Shown piece by piece: positions 45,692 through 55,531 of a DNA stretch of 64,000 nucleotides; positions within the stretch are counted from its first letter, which is position 1, and every line of letters starts with the position of its first letter. The notes under the pieces are model-generated. The model ran no database searches and was not told where the DNA came from. It saw nothing but the letters and a program-made list of their open reading frames with translations. This stretch comes from Dyadobacter sp. GTDB lineage: Bacteria; Bacteroidota; Bacteroidia; Cytophagales; Spirosomataceae. The stretch is from NCBI RefSeq assembly GCF_017744695.1, contig NZ_JAGIAS010000002.1, forward strand, positions 124,001 to 188,000, given 5' to 3'. Made by a program: the position numbers and the translations under genes.

Positions 45692-48600
45692 TTACTTTTC
45701 AATTTTGTTCAACTTCTCCTTGGCCATTTCAACCGCCTCCTTGTCATCGGAATTCTCGATAATGGAGTTGAGCGTCGCCTTCGCCTGAACTTTCTCGTTC
45801 ATACCCACGTAGACGTCCGCAAGCAGAATGAACGAGCGTGCGCGCCAGAAGTCATATCCCTCGAAGTTTTTCCCCATTTCGATGATGGCAGTTTCCGCTT
45901 CCTTGTATTTCTTCTCTTTGTAAAGAACCATCGCCGACCAGTAAGCCGCTTCTGCACCGAATTCATCCTTGGACGAAGCCGAAATCTTTTTAAACTCTTC
46001 ACCGGCCTTCTTCAAATCGCCTTTCTCGTAAGGTACTTTACCGAGATACAGGTGCGCCTTGCCGAGGCTGGCCGGAACGATATTTCCCATATTGATGATC
46101 TCTTTGGCATAGTACAGCGTCGAGTCGTAGCTTTTCAACGTGAAATAGGTGTCCATGAGCCCCGTCCATGCGGTGGCCTGGTCCTTCTTGTTTTCGGCGT
46201 TGCGCGAGAGCACGCGGAAGCTTGTCACCGCATTATTGAAGTTACCACGACCGATTTCCAATTCAGCGGAGCGTTGCGCGGCTGCACCTACGAACTGCGA
46301 GCGGTTTTGTTGAACCACTTTACTGTAATATTGAAGTGCTTCGTTCACGCGGTTAGTCTTGTCGTAAGATGAAGCAATAAAGTAAGTCGCATCATACTGG
46401 TATTTGCTGGCCGGATAACTCTGCAGAAACGCCTGCAATGCTGTAATCGCATTCTCGTACTTCTCCGCATAATACAGGTTCCGCACATTATCGAATTCAA
46501 CGCCTTCGAGTTTCTCATTGCCCGGGTTGTTTTTACGTACAACGCCCAGCACCTGGTTAAACTCTTCCGGACGTCCCACAGCCGAATAGCTTTCCTGGAT
46601 CCCCTCCAGCGCGCTTTCCGCTGCCGGTGAATCCGAATACTCGGTGAGGATCTTGCGGAAATCGACGATCGCCTGCTCGTACACCTGCAAATTGTAATAC
46701 GACTGCGCCCTGCGCAACAATGCGGCCGGTATAAGCGTGCTCTTAGGCTTTTCGTTGATCATGCGCGTAAAGCCCTTCACCGCTGCCGAATAGCTCTGGT
46801 TCTGGAAATCGATGTCTGCCAGCTGGAAATAGGCATTGTCCAAATGTTTCGACTGCGGGTATTGGCTGATCAGCAACTCGAACTGGCGTTTCGCTTCTGC
46901 CTCGCGGTTCATGTACACATATGCGCGGGCCTTCTGGAACAATGCGTAATCCTTATCGACCTTACCTTTCGCTGCTACCTGCTCATAAGTGCGGATCGCT
47001 TCGTTGTAATTCTTGGCGGCCAGGTAACAGTCGGCCAACCTTGCGTGAGCGTCCTCGATCATATCGGCCTCCATTCCCTCGATGTTGTTGGTAAAATCGC
47101 GGAAATAAGGCAATGCCTGGCTGTATTTTTTCTGGTTATAATAAATGTATCCCAAAGCGTACAAGCTCTTTTTGGCATAAATACCTGCTTTCGGGTTCTT
47201 AGCAATCTGATTATACAATGTGGCCGCTTCATCCACACGTTTCAAGCCATACACGGACTCCGCCTTGTAGAACGACGCCGAATTATACAGCTCCACATCA
47301 ATCGGGAATTTCAGCGACTTCTCGAACATTTCTATCGCCGCATCATAACGACCGGCATTGAAATCCGTCACGCCCTGGTTGTAAGTCAGCCTCTGATAGG
47401 TACTATTTATTTTAGCATTGCGCGTTTTCAGCCCCTCAATGTATTTTATCGCAGCCGAACTGTTGCTCGCGCTGGCATATCCTTCTGCCACTAATTCCGT
47501 CGCTTCTTCGGTATGCTTACTTTCGGGGTATTTAGCCATGTAATTATCCAGCTCCTTCACGGCATCGGTATTATTGCCGAGTTCCAGCTGCACTTTTGCA
47601 TGGTTATAGGTCGCTTCTTCCTTCACTACCTGATTGAAGTCCAACGCTGCTGCATTACCAAACGACGTTAAAGCATTGCTTAAATTAGTAGTCTTTAAGT
47701 TGCTGATTCCCATTATATATGAGGCGTATTGCGAAACAGAGTCTTTGCCATTTCCGATTGGCTTCAATGAGGTAATTGCTCCTTCAAAGTTATTGTTACG
47801 GAACTGCGCGTGACCGTAGTGCAAAGCAACTGTCGGAGGTATAGCGCCCGGTCTCATACGCTTGTAGCGCTCGTAAGCTTTTACCGCATTAGCATAATCT
47901 CCCTTCTCGTAATAAACTTCCGCGACATACAAAGCGACATCGTCCAATTTGGTATTGCCCCGCTGCGCGCCGAGAATGCGTTCGCCATAGGCAAGGAGCT
48001 CATCAAACTTTTTAAGCTGATAAAGCGAGGAAATGATCCAGTTAGGCGCCTCATTCTTGTAATAGGGATGCTCCTCGATCCGCTTGAAATCCTGGTAGGC
48101 TTCCTCGAAGTTATTTTTCTGGTAATTGATCACGCCGGCGTAGAATGATGCATCACCGGCATTCTCGAACCCCACCTCGGTTTTTACCTGGTTGAACAAC
48201 GGCAGAGCCAGGTCGGGCTGTTTGGTATTATAATAGGACATGGCAAGCCGGTAGGTGCTTTCTAACCTCCCCGCCCCTGCCCCCGGCAGATTTACCGCCT
48301 TTTCGAGGTACGTAATGGCCTTTTCATAGTTGCCGCTCTCATAATAATACTTCCCCAGATCGCTGTAAATAAGCTGTGCTTTGGGGTGTTCAGCATGGTT
48401 CTTGACAAATCGGTCGACCTGCACTTCGGCCTCAGGATAATTGAGATAAAGGCCAGTAACGGCCACATAATATTCAGCCGTAACCTTATTGTAATCGCTC
48501 GTGCTGAGCAACTTATCCTGCGAATTCAGGAACTCGCCGAATTCCTGCCTTGCAGCCACGTAATTGGACTTCGCATAATATTCGAGGCCGTTGCGAAAGT

Positions 48601-48703
48601 GTGCTTCCGGCTCCGTAATACTAAGCGTATTCTGGGCTACTACGGAAGACGCGCCTACACATACAAACATGCCGATGGTGGAGGCGCTGCGTTTAAAAAC
48701 CAT
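45692..48703 (-). CDS. Giant secreted TPR protein
   Basis: About 1003 residues of tandem tetratricopeptide repeats after a signal peptide (KRSASTIGMFVCVGASSVVAQ). Each repeat is ~34 residues with the usual A-x-x-x-Y pattern, for example GKYYYESGNYEKAITYLEKA; the array covers nearly the whole protein. ATG 48703 gives a normal signal peptide; ATG 48751 and GTG 48781 are in frame and would add 16 and 26 residues. Such proteins in Bacteroidota usually form periplasmic scaffolds or gliding/secretion-related complexes; the function here is unknown. It is co-oriented with the barrel gene downstream. Confidence 0.8.
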   Translation of the reverse strand: MVFKRSASTIGMFVCVGASSVVAQNTLSITEPEAHFRNGLEYYAKSNYVAARQEFGEFLNSQDKLLSTSDYNKVTAEYYVAVTGLYLNYPEAEVQVDRFVKNHAEHPKAQLIYSDLGKYYYESGNYEKAITYLEKAVNLPGAGAGRLESTYRLAMSYYNTKQPDLALPLFNQVKTEVGFENAGDASFYAGVINYQKNNFEEAYQDFKRIEEHPYYKNEAPNWIISSLYQLKKFDELLAYGERILGAQRGNTKLDDVALYVAEVYYEKGDYANAVKAYERYKRMRPGAIPPTVALHYGHAQFRNNNFEGAITSLKPIGNGKDSVSQYASYIMGISNLKTTNLSNALTSFGNAAALDFNQVVKEEATYNHAKVQLELGNNTDAVKELDNYMAKYPESKHTEEATELVAEGYASASNSSAAIKYIEGLKTRNAKINSTYQRLTYNQGVTDFNAGRYDAAIEMFEKSLKFPIDVELYNSASFYKAESVYGLKRVDEAATLYNQIAKNPKAGIYAKKSLYALGYIYYNQKKYSQALPYFRDFTNNIEGMEADMIEDAHARLADCYLAAKNYNEAIRTYEQVAAKGKVDKDYALFQKARAYVYMNREAEAKRQFELLISQYPQSKHLDNAYFQLADIDFQNQSYSAAVKGFTRMINEKPKSTLIPAALLRRAQSYYNLQVYEQAIVDFRKILTEYSDSPAAESALEGIQESYSAVGRPEEFNQVLGVVRKNNPGNEKLEGVEFDNVRNLYYAEKYENAITALQAFLQSYPASKYQYDATYFIASSYDKTNRVNEALQYYSKVVQQNRSQFVGAAAQRSAELEIGRGNFNNAVTSFRVLSRNAENKKDQATAWTGLMDTYFTLKSYDSTLYYAKEIINMGNIVPASLGKAHLYLGKVPYEKGDLKKAGEEFKKISASSKDEFGAEAAYWSAMVLYKEKKYKEAETAIIEMGKNFEGYDFWRARSFILLADVYVGMNEKVQAKATLNSIIENSDDKEAVEMAKEKLNKIEK

Positions 48704-48863
48704 AGATACTGAGTTGGTGGAGTTTTGAATTAAGTTGTTGTGGTCTGCCATATCCTGACAAAAGAATATTTTGGTCCTCACTTACCGCTTAAAATAGTTT
48801 GCTATCTAACGAAAAGCGTTTTAAAACCGTATACGTGCGCGCGTCGGAAATACGCTGCCAGGC

Positions 48864-49115
48864 CTAAAAAAGCACATTATGGCGTATTAGCGTGTCGTTG
48901 AAATCGGCGTGCATGGCATCGAAGCGGTCGGCTATGGCCCGCGTGAATGCATCGTCCATACAGGCTTCCAGTTCGTCCGTAGACGTCACTTCGTAATCAT
49001 CGATTTTGTAAGTTTGCTCATACATTCCCGATTCAATCTTAATAATGTACTTGCTGTTCCATTGGTAAAGACCGATTTTGTAGCGAGGGTTAGGGATGTC
49101 CTTGATGTACCTCAT
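48864..49115 (-). CDS. Small protein of unknown function
   Basis: An 83-residue acidic protein (MRYIKDIPNPRYKIGLYQWN at the start), cytoplasmic by appearance. The first half looks beta-rich and the second half helical (ELEACMDDAFTRAIADRFDAMHADF). I do not recognise the family. It is divergent from the TPR lipoprotein gene, with 28 bases between the two start codons. Confidence 0.6.
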   Translation of the reverse strand: MRYIKDIPNPRYKIGLYQWNSKYIIKIESGMYEQTYKIDDYEVTSTDELEACMDDAFTRAIADRFDAMHADFNDTLIRHNVLF

Positions 49116-49143
49116 AACTGGTGTTCTTACTATTACTAATTAT

Positions 49144-50178
49144 ATGTTATTCAAATTCAATACATTAATTCAGCTACTTTTTTTAGTACTAATATTACTA
49201 AACTGCACGAGCCAGAGCAACAAAGATGCGGCCGATTTTTTCCTGAAAGGCAATCAGGCTCTCGGTCAAAAGAACTATGCCGAAGCATTGCGGCTGTACG
49301 ACGAAGCGATTGCCAAAAATGCAGATTTTTCAGACGCCTATCTCAACAAGGGGATAACTTTGTTGAAATTGGGCCGGGTTGAAGATGCCTACGAGGTTTT
49401 GACAGAGGCGATCCGCATCGACCCTACATTGACACAGGCAAATCTCGTGCGGTCGGAATCTGCGCTCTATCTGGGCCGCTTGAAGGAAGCGCGGGAGGAT
49501 CTGCTTCAAATTGAAAAACAATATCAGGACTCTACCCGCTTCCATTTAGTGAAAGGCAATTTGCTCGACGCAGAAGGCAACCCGTCGCTCGCCATTCCGG
49601 AGTATGATGCGGCGCTACGACTAAGCAAAACAAACGTGGAAGCTTATGTAAACCGCGGTGCCGTCTATTACAGAATGGGTTCGTACGCAGAGGCCAAATT
49701 GGATTTTGAAACCGCCGTGGCACTCGACCCCGCGCAACCCCAGGCATTGAATAACCTAGGACTCATTGCCTCAAAAAACAAGCAGTGGCCGCAAGCTATC
49801 GGATACTTCGATCAGGTTTTGAGCCGTGATCCCGCCGAACCGTATTCACTCAATAATAAGGCCTATGCATTACTGCAAACGCGAAAGGGAGAAGAGGCCC
49901 GCACCTTGATCGAAAAATCGCTGGACAAGCTGCCCAAAAACGGCTATGCGCTGCGAAACCTGGGGATCTACTATCAGCAGAAGGGAAACATTTCCGAAGC
50001 GCTGAGCGCCTTCAATAAGGCCATCGAAATCGCCGAGCCTGTGGAATTGCTCTACGGATTGGCCGGACAGGCTTACTTTGCACAAAAAAACACCTCAGAG
50101 GCGTGTAAAATATGGAAGCAGGGAGTCGTGCTGAAAGACTCCCTGGCGACGGCCGAGGCCGCCAAATATTGCCGCTAA
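49144..50178 (+). CDS. TPR lipoprotein
   Basis: A 344-residue protein with a lipoprotein signal (LVLILLNC lipobox, Cys about residue 21) followed by about eight tetratricopeptide repeats (for example YAEALRLYDEAIAKNADFSD and YTNP-like ends). The open frame continues upstream to 49096, but ATG 49144 gives the proper signal peptide. It is convergent with menD and their stop codons overlap by four bases. Confidence 0.85.
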   Translation: MLFKFNTLIQLLFLVLILLNCTSQSNKDAADFFLKGNQALGQKNYAEALRLYDEAIAKNADFSDAYLNKGITLLKLGRVEDAYEVLTEAIRIDPTLTQANLVRSESALYLGRLKEAREDLLQIEKQYQDSTRFHLVKGNLLDAEGNPSLAIPEYDAALRLSKTNVEAYVNRGAVYYRMGSYAEAKLDFETAVALDPAQPQALNNLGLIASKNKQWPQAIGYFDQVLSRDPAEPYSLNNKAYALLQTRKGEEARTLIEKSLDKLPKNGYALRNLGIYYQQKGNISEALSAFNKAIEIAEPVELLYGLAGQAYFAQKNTSEACKIWKQGVVLKDSLATAEAAKYCR

Positions 50179-51884
50179 TACGCGGCACGTTTGAGCGCTT
50201 TCCAGGCCTTTGTATTTTCGACGGGATCGGTGAAGCCTTCCAGCAAGGCGATCCCGTCGAAATTCAGAAATTCCTTCACAATACTTTCCGCCTCTCCATG
50301 GCCGGAAACCCGAAAATAGGCAATCCCCGAATCCTCGCAGGTCCGCCGCGCTGAAAACGAGTGCCGGGTTTCAAAGAAAGTTTCCAGTTCCGGCAAACTT
50401 CCCGGGCCATCGATCATCCGGAATATATTTCCTCCTGCATTATTCAGCACCATAATTTTCAGATTCTGCGGTAGATTGTCGATCAAAAGGCCGTTCCGGT
50501 CATAGAGGAAAGCGACATCGCCTGTGATCAGCAGGGTCGGTTTTCCGTTCACCCTGGCTGCTCCGATCGCGGTGCTTACACAGCCATCGATCCCGCTCGT
50601 TCCACGGTTCGCATACACACCCGTCCATTCATTTTCTGTCGCCAGTACATTGGCATACCGAACGGACATACTGTTGGCTACATGTAACTGATATTGACTA
50701 TCTACATACCTAAATATTGAATCTAACAAGGTTAAATCACTGAACGTTGATAGATTTTTAAGTGTTTCGTGCTTCCTTTGCCGGGCATTTCGTTCAATTT
50801 GCAGCCACAAACTGTGAAACGAGGTGTCATGGCCTAGGTCAGAATTCTCCACGAAGGACTGATAATCAAGCTTTTCGAATAACTTTTCAAATAGTGAAGC
50901 AGCATTTCCGGAAATGTCCCTTGTTACCGACTGAAAAGGATCGGCCAGAAAAGCATCCCTGCTGATGTTCCAATGGTATTTGGGGGGATTTTTACGAATA
51001 AATTGCTTGAACTCCTTCGAAAGGAACGACATTCCGAATGTAATCAGCAAATCGGGCCGAAGATTTTCGGCTTCCTTTGTCCCCAGGAACAGGTCGTGAT
51101 GGCGTATGACTTCCTTTCCCGACAGGTTGGCCAAGCAGTCGCCCAATACCGGGATCTGCCATTCTTCCATAATGCGTCCCAGGACCGCGTTCAACGCCTC
51201 GTCAGGTTTGCCCTGGCCCCCTGCTATCAGGATTTTGGAAGCATCTTCCCACTCATCTAGCAATTCTTCCCAGACCGCCTGCGGCCATACCACTTCGCTT
51301 TCCTGCTTTTTGACGATCCTGACTGCGCCCGAAGCATTGAAATCCTCAGTGCCAGACGGGTAAAACGGCTCGCGGATCGGCACATTAATATGCACAGGCC
51401 CATTCGGCACAACCGACGTCAAATTAATCGCCTCGTTCGTAACCCGGTTGATTGCCCATTGCACATCCGGATGCTGGTAGTCCGGTGAAATTTCGAAAGA
51501 ACGCTTTACATGCGGCCCAAAAATGCCCGTCTGATAGATTGTTTGACCGTCGTATTGATGCTGCCATTCCTTAGGTCGGTCGGCCGTAAGAACAAGCAAC
51601 GGAATTTGCTGAAAAAATGCCTCAGAAACGGCCGGAGCGAAGTTGTAGGCCGCACTGCCCGATGTGCATATCAAAACCACGGGAGAATCGATTTGCTGGG
51701 CCATTCCGAGGGCAATGAACCCGGCCGAGCGCTCGTCTATACACACGTGCGCCTGAAAGCCGCCGTGCCGCGCAAATGCGAGCGTTAGCGCGGCGCTGCG
51801 CGAGCCGGGTGAAATAACCACATGCCGAATGCCCTGCCGGTAGCAGATCTCGGCCATGTCGATCAAAGGTTGTAAAATAGCCAT
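50175..51884 (-). CDS. menD: SEPHCHC synthase (menaquinone synthesis)
   Basis: A 569-residue thiamine-diphosphate enzyme that condenses 2-oxoglutarate with isochorismate in menaquinone synthesis. The N-terminal block HVVISPGSRSAALTLAFARH is the MenD signature. The ThDP motif is GDVAFLYDRNGLL ... NNAGGNIF near residues 450-480. Menaquinone is the respiratory quinone of this phylum. No other men genes are in the window. The convergent TPR lipoprotein gene shares its last four bases. Confidence 0.93.
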   Translation of the reverse strand: MAILQPLIDMAEICYRQGIRHVVISPGSRSAALTLAFARHGGFQAHVCIDERSAGFIALGMAQQIDSPVVLICTSGSAAYNFAPAVSEAFFQQIPLLVLTADRPKEWQHQYDGQTIYQTGIFGPHVKRSFEISPDYQHPDVQWAINRVTNEAINLTSVVPNGPVHINVPIREPFYPSGTEDFNASGAVRIVKKQESEVVWPQAVWEELLDEWEDASKILIAGGQGKPDEALNAVLGRIMEEWQIPVLGDCLANLSGKEVIRHHDLFLGTKEAENLRPDLLITFGMSFLSKEFKQFIRKNPPKYHWNISRDAFLADPFQSVTRDISGNAASLFEKLFEKLDYQSFVENSDLGHDTSFHSLWLQIERNARQRKHETLKNLSTFSDLTLLDSIFRYVDSQYQLHVANSMSVRYANVLATENEWTGVYANRGTSGIDGCVSTAIGAARVNGKPTLLITGDVAFLYDRNGLLIDNLPQNLKIMVLNNAGGNIFRMIDGPGSLPELETFFETRHSFSARRTCEDSGIAYFRVSGHGEAESIVKEFLNFDGIALLEGFTDPVENTKAWKALKRAAY

Positions 51885-51910
51885 GAAAAACTTCCTTGTC
51901 TGAAAATGAA

Positions 51911-51934
51911 AATAGCCTCCCGAAAGAGGCTATT
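51911..51934 (-). terminator. Terminator-like hairpin after rpoD
   Basis: AATAGCCTC (51911-51919) pairs perfectly with GAGGCTATT (51926-51934) over 6 nt; on the minus strand TTTCATTTTC follows. It lies between rpoD and menD. Confidence 0.65.
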
Positions 51935-51967
51935 AAAGTAATTAGAAGGTTTGCATTGAAATATGCA

Positions 51968-52831
51968 TTAACCCAAATAGGTTTTCAAAGCTTTGCTTCT
52001 GGAAACGTGGCGCAATCTGCGGATCGCTTTTTCCTTGATCTGACGCACGCGCTCACGGGTAAGGTTAAACTTCTCCCCGATCTCTTCCAAGGTCATCGCA
52101 TGCTCACCATTCAGACCGAAATACAGGGCGATTACGTCCGCTTCGCGCTGGGTAAGCGTGCACAATGCGCGCTGTACTTCCTTGCGGAGCGATTCGTTCA
52201 CCAGTCCCGAGTCCGGTTTGTCTTCCAGGTCATTTTCCAGAACGTCCAAAAGGCTGTTTTCTTCGCCTTGTACGAATGGCGCATCCATAGAAACGTGACG
52301 ACCGGAGATTTTCATGGTATCCACTACTTCGGAAGAAGAGATTTCCAGGACTTCCGCCAACTCCTCAGGCGATGGTTCGCGTTCGAAACGCTGTTCCAGC
52401 TCGGAGAAAGTTTTCGAAATTTTGTTCAGTGAACCTACACGGTTGAGGGGTAAACGTACGATACGTGATTGCTCCGCCAACGCTTGCAGGATCGACTGGC
52501 GAATCCACCAAACCGCGTATGAAATGAATTTAAAACCCCTTGTTTCGTCAAAACGCTGTGCTGCCTTGATCAGACCGAGGTTACCCTCGTTGATCAGGTC
52601 ACCCAACGACAAGCCTTGATTTTGATATTGCTTTGCAACGGACACCACGAAACGAAGGTTCGCTTTGGTCAAACGTTCCAAAGCAAGCTGATCCCCGTCC
52701 CTGATTTTCTGAGCTAACGTCACCTCCTCATCCGGCGTTAGCAAATCCACCTTACCGATCTCCTGCAAATACTTGTCTAACGATTGACTTTCACGGTTGG
52801 TAATTTGCTTACTGATCTTTAGCTGTCTCAT
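51968..52831 (-). CDS. rpoD: Primary RNA polymerase sigma factor
   Basis: A 287-residue sigma-70 protein, the short form typical of Bacteroidota, which lacks region 1.1 and the non-conserved insert. Region 2 includes [21 protein letters not shown] and [13 protein letters not shown], region 3 follows, and region 4.2 is [15 protein letters not shown] (here [20 protein letters not shown]). It directs the polymerase to the TTTG / TAnnTTTG promoters seen elsewhere in the window. Confidence 0.95.
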   Translation of the reverse strand: MRQLKISKQITNRESQSLDKYLQEIGKVDLLTPDEEVTLAQKIRDGDQLALERLTKANLRFVVSVAKQYQNQGLSLGDLINEGNLGLIKAAQRFDETRGFKFISYAVWWIRQSILQALAEQSRIVRLPLNRVGSLNKISKTFSELEQRFEREPSPEELAEVLEISSSEVVDTMKISGRHVSMDAPFVQGEENSLLDVLENDLEDKPDSGLVNESLRKEVQRALCTLTQREADVIALYFGLNGEHAMTLEEIGEKFNLTRERVRQIKEKAIRRLRHVSRSKALKTYLG

Positions 52832-52896
52832 CTATGTCTTTATTAAGTATGTTATATAACGACGTTTTTACCGTTCCTGCCTAGAAGAACACTTAA

Positions 52897-55038
52897 TTAT
52901 TCTTTTTTGTTCTCAGGCTTTGGTAACAATACTTTGCGTGAAAGGCGGTATTTGCCGGTTTTCTTGTCGATTTCGACGAGCTTCACCTGCACTTCTTCTC
53001 CTACTTCCAGAACGCCGTCCATTTTTTCGAGACGCTCCCACTTGATCTCGGAAATGTGCAACAAACCGTCTTTGCCCGGGAGGAATTCTACGAACGCTCC
53101 GAAAGGCATGATCGACTTAACTTTACCGGTATAGATTTCACCGATTTCAGGGACCAGAATGATGCCTTTAACCCGTGCAACTGCCTTATCCATGGAAGAC
53201 TTATCGGCAGAGAATATACTTACAAAGCCTGCGCCATCTTTCTCTTCGATAGAAATCGTTGCGCCTGACTCTTTTTGAATGTCCTGAACCACTTTTCCGC
53301 CTGGTCCGATCACCGCACCGATCATCTCACGATCGATTTTGATCACGATCGCACGTGGTGTATGCGGTTTCAGGTCAGGACGGCTTTCGGTGATGGTTTT
53401 ATTCATTTCACCGAGGATATGCAGACGGCCCGCTTTGGCTTGCATCAATGCTTCTGTTAGCACTTCGAACGAAAGACCATTTACTTTCATGTCCATCTGG
53501 CAGGCAGTGATACCTTCTGAAGTTCCGGTTACTTTGAAGTCCATATCACCCAGGTGATCTTCATCGCCGAGGATATCGGAAAGCACCGCGTATTTGCCGG
53601 TTGCCTCGTCCGAGATAAGTCCCATGGCGATACCCGATACCGGCGCTTTGATTTTCAGACCTGAGTCCATCAATGCAAGTGATCCGGCGCAGACGGTTGC
53701 CATAGACGACGAACCATTCGATTCGAGGATATCGGAAACGATACGGATGGTGTAAGGATTGTCAGCCTCGGGAGGAAGCACTTTTTTCAATGCGCGCAAT
53801 GCGAGGTTACCGTGGCCTACTTCTCGACGGCCGGGACCGCGGTTAGGCTTCACTTCGCCGGTTGAGAAACCCGGGAAGTTATAATGCAAAAGGAATTTGC
53901 TGTAACCATATTTCAATGGGGTATCAACGATCTGCTCGTCCTGTTTGGTACCCAGCGTTACGGTGGTCAATGATTGTGTTTCACCACGCGTGAATAATGC
54001 AGAACCGTGTGCATTCGGCAGGTAGTCCACTTCGGAAGCGATCGGTCTTACCTGATCGAGTTTGCGGCCGTCGAGACGGATTCTTTCATCCAATACCAAA
54101 CGACGTGAGCCTTCCCAAACGAGGTCGTTGAAATAGCGTTTCGCAAGGCCTTCGTTGAATTCCGCTGCCTCTTCCTCGGTGATAGTGGTTTTGAATTCTT
54201 CCCAAACAGCTTTGAAACCGTCTTTTCTGACGTTTTTGTTGGTAGAACCTTGCTGTGCAACAGCGTATATTTTAGGATAAGCGAACGCACGAACGCGTGC
54301 TTCAAGCGCTTCGTCCGCAGGATCACCTACGTATTCTCTTTTTTCAGTTTTACCAACAGCCGCTTCAAACTCTTTCAAAGCAACGCATTGGTCTTTAATA
54401 GCTGCGTGTGCGACTTTCAGTGCTTCGATCACTTCCTCTTCGGAAACTTCGCTCATCTCGCCTTCCACCATCGCGATATCATTATACGTCGCGCCTACCA
54501 TCAGATCGAGGGTGGCATCCTGCAATGCGGTAACGCCCGGGTTAATCACATATTCGCCATTGATTTTCGCAACGCGAACTTCTGAAACCGGTCCGCCGAA
54601 AGGAATATCCGATGCCGCCAATGCAGCAGATGCCGCCAATGCAGCGAGTGCGTCAGGCAATGCTTCTGCGTCGGCAGAGATCAAAAGAATGTTTACCTGT
54701 ACTTCTGCGTGGTAGTCGTCCGGGAACAAGGGGCGCAATACGCGGTCAACCAGGCGGCTGATCAGTACCTCGTGGTCGGACAGCTTGCCCTCGCGGCGCT
54801 GGAAGCTTCCGGGAATACGTCCGGCAGAAGCGAATTTTTCCTGATAATCAACTGATAACGGAAGAAAGTCGAGACCTTCCTTAATATCCTTGTTAGCAAC
54901 AACCGTAGCCAGCAACATGGTGTTACCCAGTCTTACTACTACCGATCCGTCGGCTTGTTTGGCTAATTTTCCTGTTTCAATTGTGATTTCCCTGCCGTCC
55001 GGTAAGGTTATAGTCTTGGTAACTATATTAAAGAGCAT
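52897..55038 (-). CDS. pnp: Polyribonucleotide nucleotidyltransferase
   Basis: A 713-residue phosphorolytic 3'-5' exoribonuclease. Two RNase PH domains are visible ([17 protein letters not shown] in the first; [14 protein letters not shown] and [18 protein letters not shown] in the second). A KH domain ([17 protein letters not shown]) and an S1 domain ([18 protein letters not shown]) complete the C-terminal part. ATG 55038 is chosen because [18 protein letters not shown] is the usual beginning; the open frame to 55107 is probably untranslated. It follows rpsO, the classical rpsO-pnp arrangement, with a hairpin between them. Confidence 0.96.
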   Translation of the reverse strand: MLFNIVTKTITLPDGREITIETGKLAKQADGSVVVRLGNTMLLATVVANKDIKEGLDFLPLSVDYQEKFASAGRIPGSFQRREGKLSDHEVLISRLVDRVLRPLFPDDYHAEVQVNILLISADAEALPDALAALAASAALAASDIPFGGPVSEVRVAKINGEYVINPGVTALQDATLDLMVGATYNDIAMVEGEMSEVSEEEVIEALKVAHAAIKDQCVALKEFEAAVGKTEKREYVGDPADEALEARVRAFAYPKIYAVAQQGSTNKNVRKDGFKAVWEEFKTTITEEEAAEFNEGLAKRYFNDLVWEGSRRLVLDERIRLDGRKLDQVRPIASEVDYLPNAHGSALFTRGETQSLTTVTLGTKQDEQIVDTPLKYGYSKFLLHYNFPGFSTGEVKPNRGPGRREVGHGNLALRALKKVLPPEADNPYTIRIVSDILESNGSSSMATVCAGSLALMDSGLKIKAPVSGIAMGLISDEATGKYAVLSDILGDEDHLGDMDFKVTGTSEGITACQMDMKVNGLSFEVLTEALMQAKAGRLHILGEMNKTITESRPDLKPHTPRAIVIKIDREMIGAVIGPGGKVVQDIQKESGATISIEEKDGAGFVSIFSADKSSMDKAVARVKGIILVPEIGEIYTGKVKSIMPFGAFVEFLPGKDGLLHISEIKWERLEKMDGVLEVGEEVQVKLVEIDKKTGKYRLSRKVLLPKPENKKE

Positions 55039-55104
55039 AGAATATTTGATTTTTGTAGCTGTGAAACGCCTTCCTGACGTCCCGGTAAGTTCTTGTTTTT
55101 TCCG

Positions 55105-55148
55105 CAAAAAATCAGGGAACTTTCACATATGTCAAGTTCCCTGATTTT
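55105..55148 (-). terminator. Hairpin between rpsO and pnp
   Basis: AAAATCAGGGAACTT (55108-55122) pairs perfectly with AAGTTCCCTGATTTT (55134-55148). On the minus strand TTTTTTGCGG follows. It probably terminates or attenuates rpsO transcription and is a likely site of processing by RNase III and PNPase. Confidence 0.75.
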
Positions 55149-55152
55149 AAAA

Positions 55153-55428
55153 TTACTTACGTATGTTCAATTCGGCGATGATCGCACGGTAGCGATTGAT
55201 GTCTTTTTTGTAAAGATAATCCAACAATCTTCTGCGCTTTCCTACCATTTTGAGGAGGCCCAGACGTGTATCATTATCTTTCTTGTGCGTTTTGAGGTGC
55301 TCGTTCAGATAATTGATACGGTACGTAAATAAAGCAATTTGTGATTCAGCAGAGCCGGTGTCACCGCTCTCCTTTTTAAAACCTTTCGATTCGAAGATCT
55401 CGCTCTTCTTTTCCGCGGTTAAATACAT
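55153..55428 (-). CDS. rpsO: 30S ribosomal protein S15
   Basis: A 91-residue small ribosomal subunit protein that binds 16S rRNA. The S15 signature [30 protein letters not shown] and the RRRLLDYL block are present (quoted in parts). It is immediately upstream of pnp on the same strand, as in many bacteria. A perfect -7 element and a short leader hairpin precede it. Confidence 0.97.
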   Translation of the reverse strand: MYLTAEKKSEIFESKGFKKESGDTGSAESQIALFTYRINYLNEHLKTHKKDNDTRLGLLKMVGKRRRLLDYLYKKDINRYRAIIAELNIRK

Positions 55429-55490
55429 GATTGTAACAACAGATTAAAGTGATATGTAGTAATTACGGCACCTTGCCGCAAATAAGGTTG

Positions 55491-55498
55491 CAAAAGTA
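55491..55498 (-). promoter_or_regulatory. Candidate rpsO promoter, -7 element
   Basis: Minus strand TACTTTTG matches TAnnTTTG exactly, but no clear -33 TTG is at 19 bp. The leader would be about 60 nt and contains CGGCA-AGG-TGCCG, a short hairpin that could serve in S15 autoregulation. Confidence 0.4.
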
Positions 55499-55531
55499 GG
55501 CTTTTTAAACCGGTTTTTAAAATAATTTAAA

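Noticed and set aside
55039..55107. Longer start for PNPase
   Set aside because: The added residues overlap the intergenic hairpin and do not match the family; ATG 55038 is followed by the conserved [15 protein letters not shown] block.
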